Shown one piece after another: positions 7,118 to 16,932 of a DNA stretch of 44,037 nt. Source of the stretch: a virus; IMG/VR virus record IMGVR_UViG_3300001685_000004, positions 1 to 44,037 of that record. The stretch is one strand, 5' to 3'. The notes beneath the pieces are model-generated. The model did no database searches. It was given only the letters and a program-made list of their open reading frames with translations, and was not told where the DNA came from. Within the stretch, counting starts at the first letter, position 1; each line of letters begins with the position of its first letter. The position numbers were made by a program, and so were the translations under genes.

Positions 7118-8927
7118 ACTGTTTGGATCCATAATGGTTGATTCAGACGAAGCGAACAGGTCAATAGCAAAAACAGGGAAAAACGCTGATGGAATAGGTA
7201 AGAAATTCAGTAATGGAGTAAAAGTCGCGGCTGGTTGGGGTGCTGCTATTGTAGGCGGTGCAGTTATTGCAGGTGGCGCAATTGCAGCTATGGCAGTCCC
7301 ATTAGTTGAAGCAGCAGCGAACGCTCAGGCCATGAAAGCACAATTTGAACAAGTATTCGGAGATATGCAGAAGGACGCACAAAAAACCATTGAAGAAATG
7401 GGTAAAAACTTCGGCATGTTACCTAACCGAATTAAGCCTGCTATGTCGATGATGACAAGTATGTTCAAAGGTTTGGGTATGGACACGACTGAAGCGATGG
7501 AAACAGCTGAACGAGCAGTGACATTAACCGCCGATGCAGCTGCATTTTATGATAAATCGTTCGAAGATGCTAACGCGGCTTTGAATTCATTTATTAAAGG
7601 TAACTACGAGGGTGGTGAATCAATAGGATTATTTGCTAATGAAACACAATTAGCTGCCTATGCTGCCAAAGAACTTGATTTGGATTGGAAAAAGTTAGAT
7701 GAAGCTGGAAAACAAGTGGCTCGTCTTGAATATGCCGAAGCTATGCAAAAATCAGCAGGAGCTACGGGACAAGCTTCTAGGGAGTCTAATTCGTACACAA
7801 ACCAACTAGGAAACTTAAAACAAGCCTGGGAAGATGTGAAAGCGAAATTTGGCGAGCCAGTACTCGAACCAGCGGTGAAAATGCTAGGTGATTTAGCTAC
7901 GAAGGTTGCTGAATTTGATCCACAACCAATTATTGATGGTATTGCTTCAATAGATGACAAAGTAAAGTCAGGCGCACAGTCTGTTGAGGACTTTCTTAAT
8001 AAGTGGTCACCATTAATTCTAGGACTTACAGGCGGAGTTACAGCATTCTATGCGATAACAGGCGCGGTTGCTTTATATAATGCGGCTTTATTGTTCGCTA
8101 TGGGAACAGGTCCAATATATATCGCCATGACCACAGCTATGACAGCAGTTACAACAGCGTTTGGCGTGGTACTAGCATTTGTAACGTCACCAATATTCCT
8201 TGTGGCACTAGCTATTGGCGCACTTATAGCAATAGGAGTATTGCTGTGGAAGAATTGGGACACGATTGTTGCCAAAGCAAAAGAGTTAGGTTCGTTCCTT
8301 TCTGTTGTATTTAATACCATAAAAAATATAGTCATTCAAAAAGTTGTGGAATTGGTAGCGAGAACCGTTAGCAAATTTAACGAATTAAAATCGAGTGCTG
8401 TGAGTAAATTCGCTGAACTAGTGACATCAGCTAGAACGAAATTTAATGAAGTGAAGAACGCAATAATGAATCCGATTAATGCAGCTAAAGACAAAGTGAA
8501 AGCAGCTGTAGATAAAATCAAAGGATTCTTCAGTGGAATGAAGTTAAATTTACCGAAAATCAAAGTTCCTAGCTTCAGCTTAAAAAACTGGTCTAAGAAT
8601 CCTCTTGACTGGATTGGGAATATGCCATCTATCGGAATCAATTGGAACGCGAAAGGCGCACTATTCACAAAGCCTACTGTATTCAATACACCAATGGGTT
8701 TACAAGGTTTTGGTGAAGCTGGTCCCGAAGCTGCGTTACCTCTGAATAGTTCTGTACTTGGAATGATCGGACAAAAGATTTCTGACACAATGGATGCTCA
8801 AAATAGTGGCAGTAAGTTTGATATTAATGTTGCTAATATGATTGTTCGTGAAGAAGCCGACATTAAAAAGATTGCCAGAGAGTTATACAAACTTACGCAA
8901 CAAGCAGAGAGAGGAGAGTTCGCATAA
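7104..8927 (+). CDS. Tape measure protein
   Basis: This protein of about 607 residues sets tail length and is later ejected with the DNA. I choose TTG at 7104: GGAGGTGA lies nine bases upstream, and the resulting MEIFKLFGSIMVDSDEAN start is the usual N-terminus of this family in Firmicutes phages. Hydrophobic segments occur at about residues 45-75 and 300-385, and the middle is helical and Ala-rich. The C-terminal third has amphipathic helices (KAKELGSF...VSKFNELKSSAVSKF). At about 0.15 nm per residue the tail would be near 90 nm, which is short for a siphophage; that figure is an estimate. It ends overlapping the Dit start codon. Confidence 0.93.
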   Translation: MEIFKLFGSIMVDSDEANRSIAKTGKNADGIGKKFSNGVKVAAGWGAAIVGGAVIAGGAIAAMAVPLVEAAANAQAMKAQFEQVFGDMQKDAQKTIEEMGKNFGMLPNRIKPAMSMMTSMFKGLGMDTTEAMETAERAVTLTADAAAFYDKSFEDANAALNSFIKGNYEGGESIGLFANETQLAAYAAKELDLDWKKLDEAGKQVARLEYAEAMQKSAGATGQASRESNSYTNQLGNLKQAWEDVKAKFGEPVLEPAVKMLGDLATKVAEFDPQPIIDGIASIDDKVKSGAQSVEDFLNKWSPLILGLTGGVTAFYAITGAVALYNAALLFAMGTGPIYIAMTTAMTAVTTAFGVVLAFVTSPIFLVALAIGALIAIGVLLWKNWDTIVAKAKELGSFLSVVFNTIKNIVIQKVVELVARTVSKFNELKSSAVSKFAELVTSARTKFNEVKNAIMNPINAAKDKVKAAVDKIKGFFSGMKLNLPKIKVPSFSLKNWSKNPLDWIGNMPSIGINWNAKGALFTKPTVFNTPMGLQGFGEAGPEAALPLNSSVLGMIGQKISDTMDAQNSGSKFDINVANMIVREEADIKKIARELYKLTQQAERGEFA

Positions 8928-9754
8928 TGCAAAACGAATACACAGTATTTTTCGATGATGTAGACGTTCGCACACTCGGATTTCTCTTTACTCCTGGTCA
9001 CTCTAACCCTTTATTGTCAGGTACTCGTGATCGTGATACGACGATAGCAGGAAGAAACGGAGCGTTAGATTTTGGCGCGGATTTAGATCCAATTCCGTTT
9101 AACATTCCTTTGTATATTAAAACGAGTAATCCATACGACTTGCAACGCATGGTACGCAAAGCGAAAGACATGTTGCTTGATGGAAACGGTAAACCTCGGA
9201 CATTTAAACTGAAATTTGGGTACGAGCCTGATAAATATTACAACGTTCGAGTTACCGGGAATGTACCAATTGAACGAATAATGGCAAGAGAAGGAAAGTT
9301 TACTCTTCCGTTGATATGTTATGAAGGTTTTGCACTCTCTGTGGCTAAAAACGAGAATGTTAACTGGAACAGTAAAACAGTTACTTGGGCATCGGATTAT
9401 ACCTGGGAAAGTACTGGGGGGAATGTTCCTAAAACATTTACGTCAGCAGGAACAATGAATGTTGAAGTCATCGGAAATAATTTGAAGCCTATCCTCCACA
9501 TAACTGGTAGTGGTACTAATGTCACCATTAAATTTAACGGAAAAACGATGACACTCGGTACATTCTCGAATACCGCATGGCTAATTGAATTAGATGAATA
9601 TGTAGCTATAAAAAACGGTGTAAATGGTTTGAATAGCATCGGAGGTTCTTGGCTCACTATGAACCTTGTAGAAGGTGATAACACTGTAACAGTGGGTGGC
9701 ACAGGATTAGATATGAAACTAGCGTTCGATTTTAGAGATAAATGGTATGGATAA
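8927..9754 (+). CDS. Distal tail protein (Dit)
   Basis: This 275-residue baseplate hub protein should form the hexameric ring at the tail tip. The N-terminal ~135 residues carry the conserved Dit (SPP1 gp19.1/phage_tail) pattern, including the belt loop GRNGALDFGADLDPIPFNIPLYI and the strand RTFKLKFGYEPDKYYNVRVTG. The C-terminal half is a beta sandwich resembling the galectin-like or carbohydrate-binding extension of larger Dits. The ATG overlaps the tape measure stop (ATAATG), with GAGAGGAGAG upstream. In most related phages the Tal gene follows at once; here a spike gene and a BppU gene intervene. Confidence 0.9.
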   Translation: MQNEYTVFFDDVDVRTLGFLFTPGHSNPLLSGTRDRDTTIAGRNGALDFGADLDPIPFNIPLYIKTSNPYDLQRMVRKAKDMLLDGNGKPRTFKLKFGYEPDKYYNVRVTGNVPIERIMAREGKFTLPLICYEGFALSVAKNENVNWNSKTVTWASDYTWESTGGNVPKTFTSAGTMNVEVIGNNLKPILHITGSGTNVTIKFNGKTMTLGTFSNTAWLIELDEYVAIKNGVNGLNSIGGSWLTMNLVEGDNTVTVGGTGLDMKLAFDFRDKWYG

Positions 9755-9776
9755 AATTAAATAAGGTGGTGGTACG

Positions 9777-11603
9777 GTGGTAGAAAAAATTGCAAGAGGA
9801 GAAAGTTTATACACTTCATATTCTAAAGTCAACAATGCGATTGAACAAATTGATCAAGCAAAAACCGACTCTGAAAAAGCACTCAGTCAATCATTATCAA
9901 CTAGTCGTCAATTAAGTAGAATCGTAATTGAAAATGGGACAAGTGATGCCGAGGTCTTACAAGCACGAATTAAAAATGATGGAACAGAGTTTGATGTATT
10001 AGCTGATCGTTTGGCGGCTAGTGATACTTTAATAGGGAATTTACAAGCTGATGCAGCTAGGGTTAAAAATGTAGTGGTAGCGACATTCTTTCCGAATATT
10101 AAAGCTGATGGTGCTACCGATGATGCGCCAGGCATTCAAGAGTTGTTTAATTTAGCTGCTACTTATGATGGCGTAAAAATCGTATTTCCTGCCGGTCAAT
10201 ATACACTTGAATCACCGTTGTTCATATCGGAGAATACGCATTTAGTTTGTTCAGTGGGTGCTAAATTCACGAAACAACACAATGGTCCGATGTTGCTTAA
10301 TTTAAAGTCTACTGATAGCATGACAGCCTATAACGGCAACGGTAATATAACTATAAAAAGTGGCGTGTGGGACGCAAACTTCCCAGCGTATACAGGTGGC
10401 TCGAGTTTCGTACTTGCACATGCTAAAAACATTTTAATCGAAGAGACGGAATTCCATAACATTTCGGGTGGTCACGCGATTGAATTAAACGCTATTCAAA
10501 ATGCTATTGTAAACAAATGTGGATTCCTTGGTTTTGACGATGAAGGCGGCGCAAGAAGTTATTCCGAAGCTGTACAAATTGACCTTGCTAAAGATGCAAG
10601 CGCGTTTCCTTGGGGTGGTTCAGTATTCGATCATACTCCTTGTAAAGACATTTGGGTGACAAATTGTCGTTTCGGTGCTTCGGAAACTCTAGGTTCTTGG
10701 GGTCGTGCAGTCGGTTCACATAGTGCGACAATCGGTAAACAACATAAAAATATTACCATCGATAATAATGTTGTTGAAGGAACATTAGAATGGGCGTTTC
10801 GTGCTTATAACTGGCAACAGTATTCGATTACTAATAACAAGATTTTTAATTGTGGTAGAGGAATCAATGTACGCACTGCAATTACAGGGGTAGATACACA
10901 AAACTCTAGTGGTGTTGCTTCTGAATCAGAAATTTGCGAAGGCGGCATTATCTCGAATAACACGATTGAAGGTGGTCTTACTAGTGGTCGTGGTATTGAG
11001 ATTTATGGTGAAGAAGGAACAACCGGGAAAAATAAAGGGATTGCGGTAATTGGCAACACGATTATTGCACCTGATACTACTTTTGACGGAATTAACATCA
11101 CGTATTCTGACAGCATAAGTCTTATCGGGAACTATGTAAACGGTGTAAATTCTGACGGGATCTTAATCAAGTCAATTTCAAATTACATTACGGTCATCGG
11201 TAATATCATCGCCAGTGTGGAAGGTTACGGAATACAGATTGTCGGTGGTTCATCTAACATGAACGTAAACGGAAATAACATTAATCGAGTTGGCAAAAGT
11301 GGGATATATGCATCTGAAGCATCAACTAGAAATATTTCTATTGCAAATAACAACATTGTTGGAGTTAACGGATTAGTTCTTGCTGGAACAGATGCTAACC
11401 ATATTCGTTTAACTGGCGGCGTTGATCGTGCAATGGTGCTCGGTAACGTATTTACAAATGCACCTGGTTATACAACAACACACGCAATTTATGTCACTAA
11501 TGGATGTACGAATGTAGGCGCAGGTGACAACATGGCCATAGGTATGACGATTTACAACGCTGCTGTCAATGGAACTGTGGATTCAAATGGGAACATGACG
11601 TGA
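9777..11603 (+). CDS. Tail spike with pectate-lyase-like beta helix
   Basis: The product has 608 residues. The first ~85 are a helical trimerisation or attachment region (TSYSKVNNAIEQIDQAKTDSEKAL...), like the N-termini of Bacillus phage spikes. From about residue 105 a Pectate_lyase_3-type domain begins with FFPNIKADGATDDAPGIQELF and VFPAGQYTL, followed by right-handed parallel beta-helix coils with recurring Asn-Asn-x-Ile units up to the end. Such spikes bind and often cut wall teichoic acids or capsular glycans; no catalytic residues can be named with confidence. The GTG start has AAGGTGGTGG upstream. It lies between Dit and BppU, which is an unusual place. Confidence 0.85.
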   Translation: MVEKIARGESLYTSYSKVNNAIEQIDQAKTDSEKALSQSLSTSRQLSRIVIENGTSDAEVLQARIKNDGTEFDVLADRLAASDTLIGNLQADAARVKNVVVATFFPNIKADGATDDAPGIQELFNLAATYDGVKIVFPAGQYTLESPLFISENTHLVCSVGAKFTKQHNGPMLLNLKSTDSMTAYNGNGNITIKSGVWDANFPAYTGGSSFVLAHAKNILIEETEFHNISGGHAIELNAIQNAIVNKCGFLGFDDEGGARSYSEAVQIDLAKDASAFPWGGSVFDHTPCKDIWVTNCRFGASETLGSWGRAVGSHSATIGKQHKNITIDNNVVEGTLEWAFRAYNWQQYSITNNKIFNCGRGINVRTAITGVDTQNSSGVASESEICEGGIISNNTIEGGLTSGRGIEIYGEEGTTGKNKGIAVIGNTIIAPDTTFDGINITYSDSISLIGNYVNGVNSDGILIKSISNYITVIGNIIASVEGYGIQIVGGSSNMNVNGNNINRVGKSGIYASEASTRNISIANNNIVGVNGLVLAGTDANHIRLTGGVDRAMVLGNVFTNAPGYTTTHAIYVTNGCTNVGAGDNMAIGMTIYNAAVNGTVDSNGNMT

Positions 11604-11625
11604 TGATAAAAGGGGGATTGAATAA

Positions 11626-14600
11626 ATGGTAATGGAGTTAGTATTTGATATACCTGTTGATTTAAAAGAAGAAAAAAGAGTTATTAAGCCACTAGTCACG
11701 CAAAATGACTCAGTGGTTTTTATTTTGTCGGTCACAGAAAATGGAATACCCTTCGATTTAACTGATGCTACTACGGTGTCGCTCACTCATACAAGATATG
11801 ACGGAACAGTAGTTGTAACTATGGGAACAAGATTAGATAACAAAGCGACTTTTATTTTAAATGCAGGTGAAACGTCTGTTGCTGGCGAAGTGACTGCGAA
11901 AGCTCAATTCTATGATGCAGATGGACGAGTATCAACTCTTAAATTTACTTATCAAGTAGGTGCAGATCCGACTGGTGAAGACTATGTACCGAATGAACGT
12001 GATTCAACTTTGATTGAAATCGTTTTAAATGATGGACCATTAATTATTGCATCGGCTGAAGAAGCTGCTGCTTACGCAAATGAGCAAGGTGACTACGCTT
12101 TGCAAGTAGGCGTGGACAATGAAACGCGATATTTAAACGCGGTATCTAGTGTTGCTTTACGTGATTCTACTTACCCATTACCTGCACATGGCGACACGGT
12201 CAGAGTTACTGGAACATCTACAACTTATCGTTATGTATTAGGTACTGGATGGGTAGTAACAGACGTTTATAATCCGACTGCAATAGATAATATTACTTCA
12301 CAGGTGGCGGAAAAGGTTGATACAGAAGATGCTCGTTTAAAGGCAGTTAAATTAGAGTTGGAAGATGCTTCTCCTACTTTATTAGCAGCAATTGAAGGTG
12401 GCGCAGGGACTACTTTTAATCTGTTATCTATTCCACAAGACGAATCAGTTAGCCCAATCAAAACGACTTTCATGAATGCTGTAGTAGGTAAAAATAAAAT
12501 GAATCCTGCAAATATAAATTCTAATTTGCGATATTCAAATACAGGCTTTGAGCTTCGCTTGCGTGGCGTTAACAACGTTGCTACTTCAGGATTGTTAGCT
12601 GTGGAAGAAGGGAAAACTTATGCTCTGTCGGGTTCAGCCGTAACAAGTACAGGAGGATATTTCCCGGCGAATGCCACGCTAACAGATGGACAAGACGCAA
12701 TTTCAAATGTGACGACAACAGCGATAAGTGGTGGTTTCTCCTTCACTGTGCCAACTGGTTCGGGAATAAAGTACGTTATTTTTAATCTAATTTGCAATAC
12801 AACTACAGGAGTAATCAGTGGCACATATCAACTCGAAGAAGGTGCAGTAGCAACATCCTATGAAGCTTATTGGATAAAGAACAAACTATCTGATCCTTAT
12901 TATGAAACGACTTATTTAGGCGAGGTAGTTGAATCAGGTGGTGGTATTTCCACAGATATGTTGCAAGAAAAAGCTGTAACACCTGAAAAACTTTCCATCA
13001 TTGAAAAGGTTATCGGCAAAAACAAAGTAAACCCTGCAAATATAAAACCTAGTTTGAGGTATTCTCCAGCAGGGGTTAATATTGCAGACGGTACAGGCAC
13101 TATTTACGGGTCAACTGGCTTTATACCTGTAGTTGAAGGTGAATGGTATGTATACACAGGAACAGCAAAATTAAACACAGGTGGTTATTTTGCAGGGAGT
13201 GCTACTTTGGCAATAGGACAGGCAGCGATCTCCAGTATTACTTTCGTAACGCCAGTTGATGCGAATGGTTATGCTTTTCAAGTTCCTCTTGGTTCGGGAA
13301 TTAAATACGCTCTTTTAAACGTTGTAGTTGATACTACTACAAGAGTAGTACAAGGTACTTTGCAAGTTGAGGAAGGCGAACAAGGTACATCAATACAGGC
13401 TTATCAAGAACTTGACTTAATTAAAGCAGAACATATACCGTCCGCATCTTCTACACCTGTTACGTCATCGTCCTTAGATAATGCTTCGTGGTTTAATTTC
13501 TTAGAGGGTGTTTCTTATGGAGATGTTACGTCGAAAACCCCTAAATTCCGCGAACATTGGATTAAAAAAGACAAAGATTTAGTGGTCGCTATGACAGGTA
13601 CATCTTTAACGGCTAGAAGTTCAGAACACCATTCGTTACACGTTGATGCTACAAGTAGACCACCACTTTTTCACTCAACCAACTTTGCTTCACACGCATG
13701 GGATAAATTGAAATGGGAAGGTCAAAAATATAGAAGATTTGATTATGCAGGGTTTTTTACTGAAACAGGAACTTTTGCAACACAATCTAACATAGCTGAT
13801 TGGGACGATGGCTCTTATAGATACGGTTTAACTCGTTATGCTGACGGTGCTTCAAATGTTAAATTTACCGTACCAATTAATGCATGGCAATTTAATTTCA
13901 TCTATCGTTCGGATAAATTCGGTAGTGAAGCCTGTACTGTTGCTATTGCAGAAGGTAACGGGAAAATGGAAGTATATAATGGTACTGCTTGGGTTGAGGC
14001 AAACGGATATGTTTTCAGTATGAAAGAAACAGAGAAATTCCTTTCAAATATTGTTGTTCCTGATCCGCATACTGCAAATGCGACAACTTACAGTTTTGCG
14101 TCTTATAAAATAGGTGGTAACACTACTTATCAGAAACGTTTGAAAATGCGTTGTAAATCAGCAGTCATTAATAGCCGAACTACTACAAAAGCAGTTACTA
14201 TTTCTACCGTTTCGGGTAGGTTGCTTTATTGGGGCGTTGAATGGTCGCCTAGACAATTTATGATGACATTTATAAACGCATCAAGAGGTAGTCATAGCAT
14301 GACGGTTTCATCTGATTTATGTTTACAACACTATCAAGACAATGAAATATGGAGTTTTAAACCTGACTTAATATTTACTGAAAACCCTATTCATAATAGT
14401 GGTGGTGGTGGTGGTAATTTTGCTTCTTACGTTGCGGGATATTGGGGAAGCATTACGAATAACTTCTTTTTCAATCCTGATAGTGTGTTGTCTTTAGAAA
14501 CAAGAGCGACTGCAAACGGTGTCAGTAATTTAGAATGGGTTATATTTAATTCAACAATTACGTGGAATTTCAACGGTATTGATGCAGATGGTAAACTAGT

Positions 14601-14877
14601 CATTTCGGAAGATAGCAGTGGCAGAATGATAACGGCTCTTGACGCTCAAATGGCAACGCACGAATGGTTGAAGGAAAATAAAGCAAATGTTATTTCAATC
14701 AATGCGGTTAAATATTGGGTTAATTCAAGTAATAAAATTTTCGGTGATTTAAAAACAGCAACTCTCGGAAGTGGTAAAGATGGAGATACGCTTACGAACG
14801 AAGGAAGCCACTGGAATGATAAAGGTTCTACAGTTATGGCGAAGTGTATTCTTCCTGTATTCGATTTCATTATTTAA
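11626..14877 (+). CDS. Baseplate upper protein (BppU domain) with C-terminal SGNH-type hydrolase
   Basis: The 1,083-residue protein has several parts. Residues 1-150 match the BppU N-terminal domain, attaching it to the baseplate. A coiled linker follows. Two similar beta-sandwich modules lie at about 288-416 and 464-595, each opening with GKNK-NPANI and closing with a GSGIKY strand; they look like a tandem duplication. From about 655 comes a GDSL/SGNH-like domain: block I AMTGTSLTARS, a later TENPIHNSGG block near 920, and a C-terminal EGSHWNDKG near 1060 that supplies a candidate catalytic His. It may deacetylate host surface glycans during adsorption. GGGGG before the ATG is the ribosome site. 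An intrinsic terminator follows. Confidence 0.82.
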   Translation: MVMELVFDIPVDLKEEKRVIKPLVTQNDSVVFILSVTENGIPFDLTDATTVSLTHTRYDGTVVVTMGTRLDNKATFILNAGETSVAGEVTAKAQFYDADGRVSTLKFTYQVGADPTGEDYVPNERDSTLIEIVLNDGPLIIASAEEAAAYANEQGDYALQVGVDNETRYLNAVSSVALRDSTYPLPAHGDTVRVTGTSTTYRYVLGTGWVVTDVYNPTAIDNITSQVAEKVDTEDARLKAVKLELEDASPTLLAAIEGGAGTTFNLLSIPQDESVSPIKTTFMNAVVGKNKMNPANINSNLRYSNTGFELRLRGVNNVATSGLLAVEEGKTYALSGSAVTSTGGYFPANATLTDGQDAISNVTTTAISGGFSFTVPTGSGIKYVIFNLICNTTTGVISGTYQLEEGAVATSYEAYWIKNKLSDPYYETTYLGEVVESGGGISTDMLQEKAVTPEKLSIIEKVIGKNKVNPANIKPSLRYSPAGVNIADGTGTIYGSTGFIPVVEGEWYVYTGTAKLNTGGYFAGSATLAIGQAAISSITFVTPVDANGYAFQVPLGSGIKYALLNVVVDTTTRVVQGTLQVEEGEQGTSIQAYQELDLIKAEHIPSASSTPVTSSSLDNASWFNFLEGVSYGDVTSKTPKFREHWIKKDKDLVVAMTGTSLTARSSEHHSLHVDATSRPPLFHSTNFASHAWDKLKWEGQKYRRFDYAGFFTETGTFATQSNIADWDDGSYRYGLTRYADGASNVKFTVPINAWQFNFIYRSDKFGSEACTVAIAEGNGKMEVYNGTAWVEANGYVFSMKETEKFLSNIVVPDPHTANATTYSFASYKIGGNTTYQKRLKMRCKSAVINSRTTTKAVTISTVSGRLLYWGVEWSPRQFMMTFINASRGSHSMTVSSDLCLQHYQDNEIWSFKPDLIFTENPIHNSGGGGGNFASYVAGYWGSITNNFFFNPDSVLSLETRATANGVSNLEWVIFNSTITWNFNGIDADGKLVISEDSSGRMITALDAQMATHEWLKENKANVISINAVKYWVNSSNKIFGDLKTATLGSGKDGDTLTNEGSHWNDKGSTVMAKCILPVFDFII

Positions 14878-14926
14878 TCAAGCATAGGATGAAACTGTGC
14901 GGTAACAAAAGTTAAATAAAATCATC

Positions 14927-14954
14927 AAAGGGCATCCAATTGGGTGTCCTTTTT
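14927..14954 (+). terminator. Intrinsic terminator after the BppU-SGNH gene
   Basis: An 11-bp stem (AAAGGGCATCC with GGGTGTCCTTT, two G-T pairs) with loop AATT runs into five T residues. It precedes the Tal gene by 26 bases, so the Tal gene is partly insulated. Confidence 0.85.
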
Positions 14955-14979
14955 ATTTAGGAAAATCGAGGTGAAGTGA

Positions 14980-16821
14980 TTGAAAGAAATACGCTATCCA
15001 CAAGTATTAGATATTGAGGGAAACTTGGTTGCGGTATTAAATCGAGCTTATAAAATTGGGTACTCCAAGATTAAGAATGGATTGTGGACCGCATCGTTTA
15101 CATTACCGTTGAATGACTCGAAAATGGAGTATGTGCAACCTAAATATCATATTGAAATATTCGACCATGACAAACGGATAGGTCGTTTTATTGTGAACCC
15201 TAAACGAACAACTAAAAACGATTCCACCAGGGAAGTTACTTTCAATTGTGAGCATGTTCTAAGTACACTTCATTCAGATATTTTATTTATGTATCACCAA
15301 TACACACACCTTTCAACAAGAAGCACACTTGAAGCGTTATTAGAGAATCAAGAGGTTAAACATTGGAAGATAGGAACAGTCAGCATTACTCGTTACTTTA
15401 GTTACGCATGGGAGAATGAGGATTCTTTATTGAACGCTATCATGAGCGTACCAAAGCCATTTAACGAGTCATTCATGTGGACGTGGGATGATTCAACATA
15501 TCCATTTACATTGAACCTTGTGAAGCCTTCAGATGCGATTAAAGATGTCATAGTTGCAGGTAAGAATCTAAAAGGTATCGACTTAGAAGAAGATCCGACT
15601 AATATTGTTACTCGAATCTATCCTTTAGGATTTGGTGAGGGTGTTAACCAGTTGAATATTAGGAAGGTTAATGGTGACATTCCTTATTTACAAGACAATG
15701 CAGCGGTCGCTCAGTATGGTATTCATAAAAGAGTGTGGGTAGATAAGTCATTTGAGAAAGCTGATTCATTAATGGCATCAGCTCAAGCGATATTAGATAA
15801 ATACAAAACGCCTATTGAATCATGCGCCATTGATGCTATTGATTATTCGTTAAAAGATTTATACGACTTAGGCGGCTATATTGTGGGCGATATGCTTCAG
15901 ATATTCGATTTAGATACTTCCACAGACAGACAAATGAGAGTCGAGAAGTTGAGCAAGTCGGATATTTACGGAGACAATTCGAACATTAGTTTAGAGTTGG
16001 GGAATCGAGTTGCTGACATTGGGATGACATGGGCTGATCTGCAGAAGAAACAATTGATTAATGACACGTATTCGCAGGGGGCTACTAATATTGATAGTCG
16101 TGATTTCGTTGATAATTGTGACGCAACTTATCCAGCTATCATAAGATTTCCGATACCTTCTGACGTGGTGAATATCAATCAGTTTTTACTTACGTTTGAG
16201 ACTCAGAAGTATAGGGCTTATAGCAAGGCGGTAAAAGGTGGTGGCGGTTCAACCCGAACTTCATCTAGCGGAGGAGCTACGACAGAATCAACCACGAGTG
16301 GCGGCTCTACTACACAATCAAGCACTGCAGGGGGCGACCACGATCATATCATGTTTGCCCATATCTTTACTGGTGATGTAGCAGCAACACCGAAAGCATT
16401 TGAGGCAGGTGGCGCAACAGTTGAGTTGAAATCGACTGGAAATGAAATCAAAACATGGACTAGTAGTGGTGATCACTCACATAGCGTAAGCATTCCAAAC
16501 CACTCGCATAACGTGACCATTCCATCCCATACCCATGATACAGTCATACCCGAACATACTCATGGTATTGATTACGGGATATTCGAGTCTCCTGAGACAG
16601 CAACAGCAGTTGTCATTAAAGTGGATGGAACAACTATTCCGATAACTGCGACAAGTGGCGAAGATATTGATTTACTTCCATACTTACAAAAAGATGGCGA
16701 TGGGAATATAAGTCGTGGAAGATATGCTGAAATCGTCATAACACCTAACAATTTAGCGAGAATTAATGCTACTGTTAGTTCGAGATTATTTATTCAGAGT
16801 AGGATTGGTCAGGTTCTTTAA
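14980..16821 (+). CDS. Tail-associated (Tal) / prophage endopeptidase tail protein
   Basis: This 613-residue protein starts at TTG with GAGGTGAAG upstream. Residues 1-~370 show the Prophage_tail/Tal pattern: LNRAYKIGYSKIKNGLWTASFTLP, EVTFNCEHVLSTL, and GIDLEEDPTNIVTRIYPLG. This makes the trimeric hub that closes the tail tube below Dit. A Gly/Ser/Thr-rich linker lies near 417-450. A histidine-rich stretch near 498-530 has four HxH units (DHSH, NHSH, SHTH, EHTH), like metal-coordinating needle tips of phage fibres. A beta-rich end domain closes the protein. No peptidase active site is obvious. Tal is normally encoded next to Dit; here it is 5.2 kb downstream, behind its own terminator. Confidence 0.87.
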   Translation: MKEIRYPQVLDIEGNLVAVLNRAYKIGYSKIKNGLWTASFTLPLNDSKMEYVQPKYHIEIFDHDKRIGRFIVNPKRTTKNDSTREVTFNCEHVLSTLHSDILFMYHQYTHLSTRSTLEALLENQEVKHWKIGTVSITRYFSYAWENEDSLLNAIMSVPKPFNESFMWTWDDSTYPFTLNLVKPSDAIKDVIVAGKNLKGIDLEEDPTNIVTRIYPLGFGEGVNQLNIRKVNGDIPYLQDNAAVAQYGIHKRVWVDKSFEKADSLMASAQAILDKYKTPIESCAIDAIDYSLKDLYDLGGYIVGDMLQIFDLDTSTDRQMRVEKLSKSDIYGDNSNISLELGNRVADIGMTWADLQKKQLINDTYSQGATNIDSRDFVDNCDATYPAIIRFPIPSDVVNINQFLLTFETQKYRAYSKAVKGGGGSTRTSSSGGATTESTTSGGSTTQSSTAGGDHDHIMFAHIFTGDVAATPKAFEAGGATVELKSTGNEIKTWTSSGDHSHSVSIPNHSHNVTIPSHTHDTVIPEHTHGIDYGIFESPETATAVVIKVDGTTIPITATSGEDIDLLPYLQKDGDGNISRGRYAEIVITPNNLARINATVSSRLFIQSRIGQVL

Positions 16822-16823
16822 CT

Positions 16824-16864
16824 GATTTTAATTAGATTGATAAAATAAAATTCTATTTAAAATG
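16824..16864. repeat. Inverted pair of dispersed 16-bp boxes before lysis promoter
   Basis: GATTTTAATTAGATTG at 16824-16839 on the plus strand and CATTTTAAATAGAATT at 16864-16849 on the minus strand are variants of a box found at other promoters of this genome (26103, 28644 minus, 28679, 35292, 36506, 39048, 40347). They lie just upstream of the lysis cassette promoter and could be operator sites. Confidence 0.5.
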
Positions 16865-16874
16865 AATAAACCCA

Positions 16875-16903
16875 TTGACATCTGCATATACTGACTGTAA
16901 GAT
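16875..16903 (+). promoter_or_regulatory. Sigma-A-type promoter of the lysis cassette
   Basis: A perfect TTGACA -35 (16875-16880) is followed after 17 bases by TAAGAT (16898-16903). The first gene of the cassette begins 30 bases further on. Confidence 0.65.
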
Positions 16904-16932
16904 TGAAAAAAATGACAGTGGAGGCAAACATT

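Noticed and set aside
8336-8788. 150-codon minus-strand frame inside the tape measure gene
   Set aside because: No ribosome site; it is the complement of a regular helical coding sequence.
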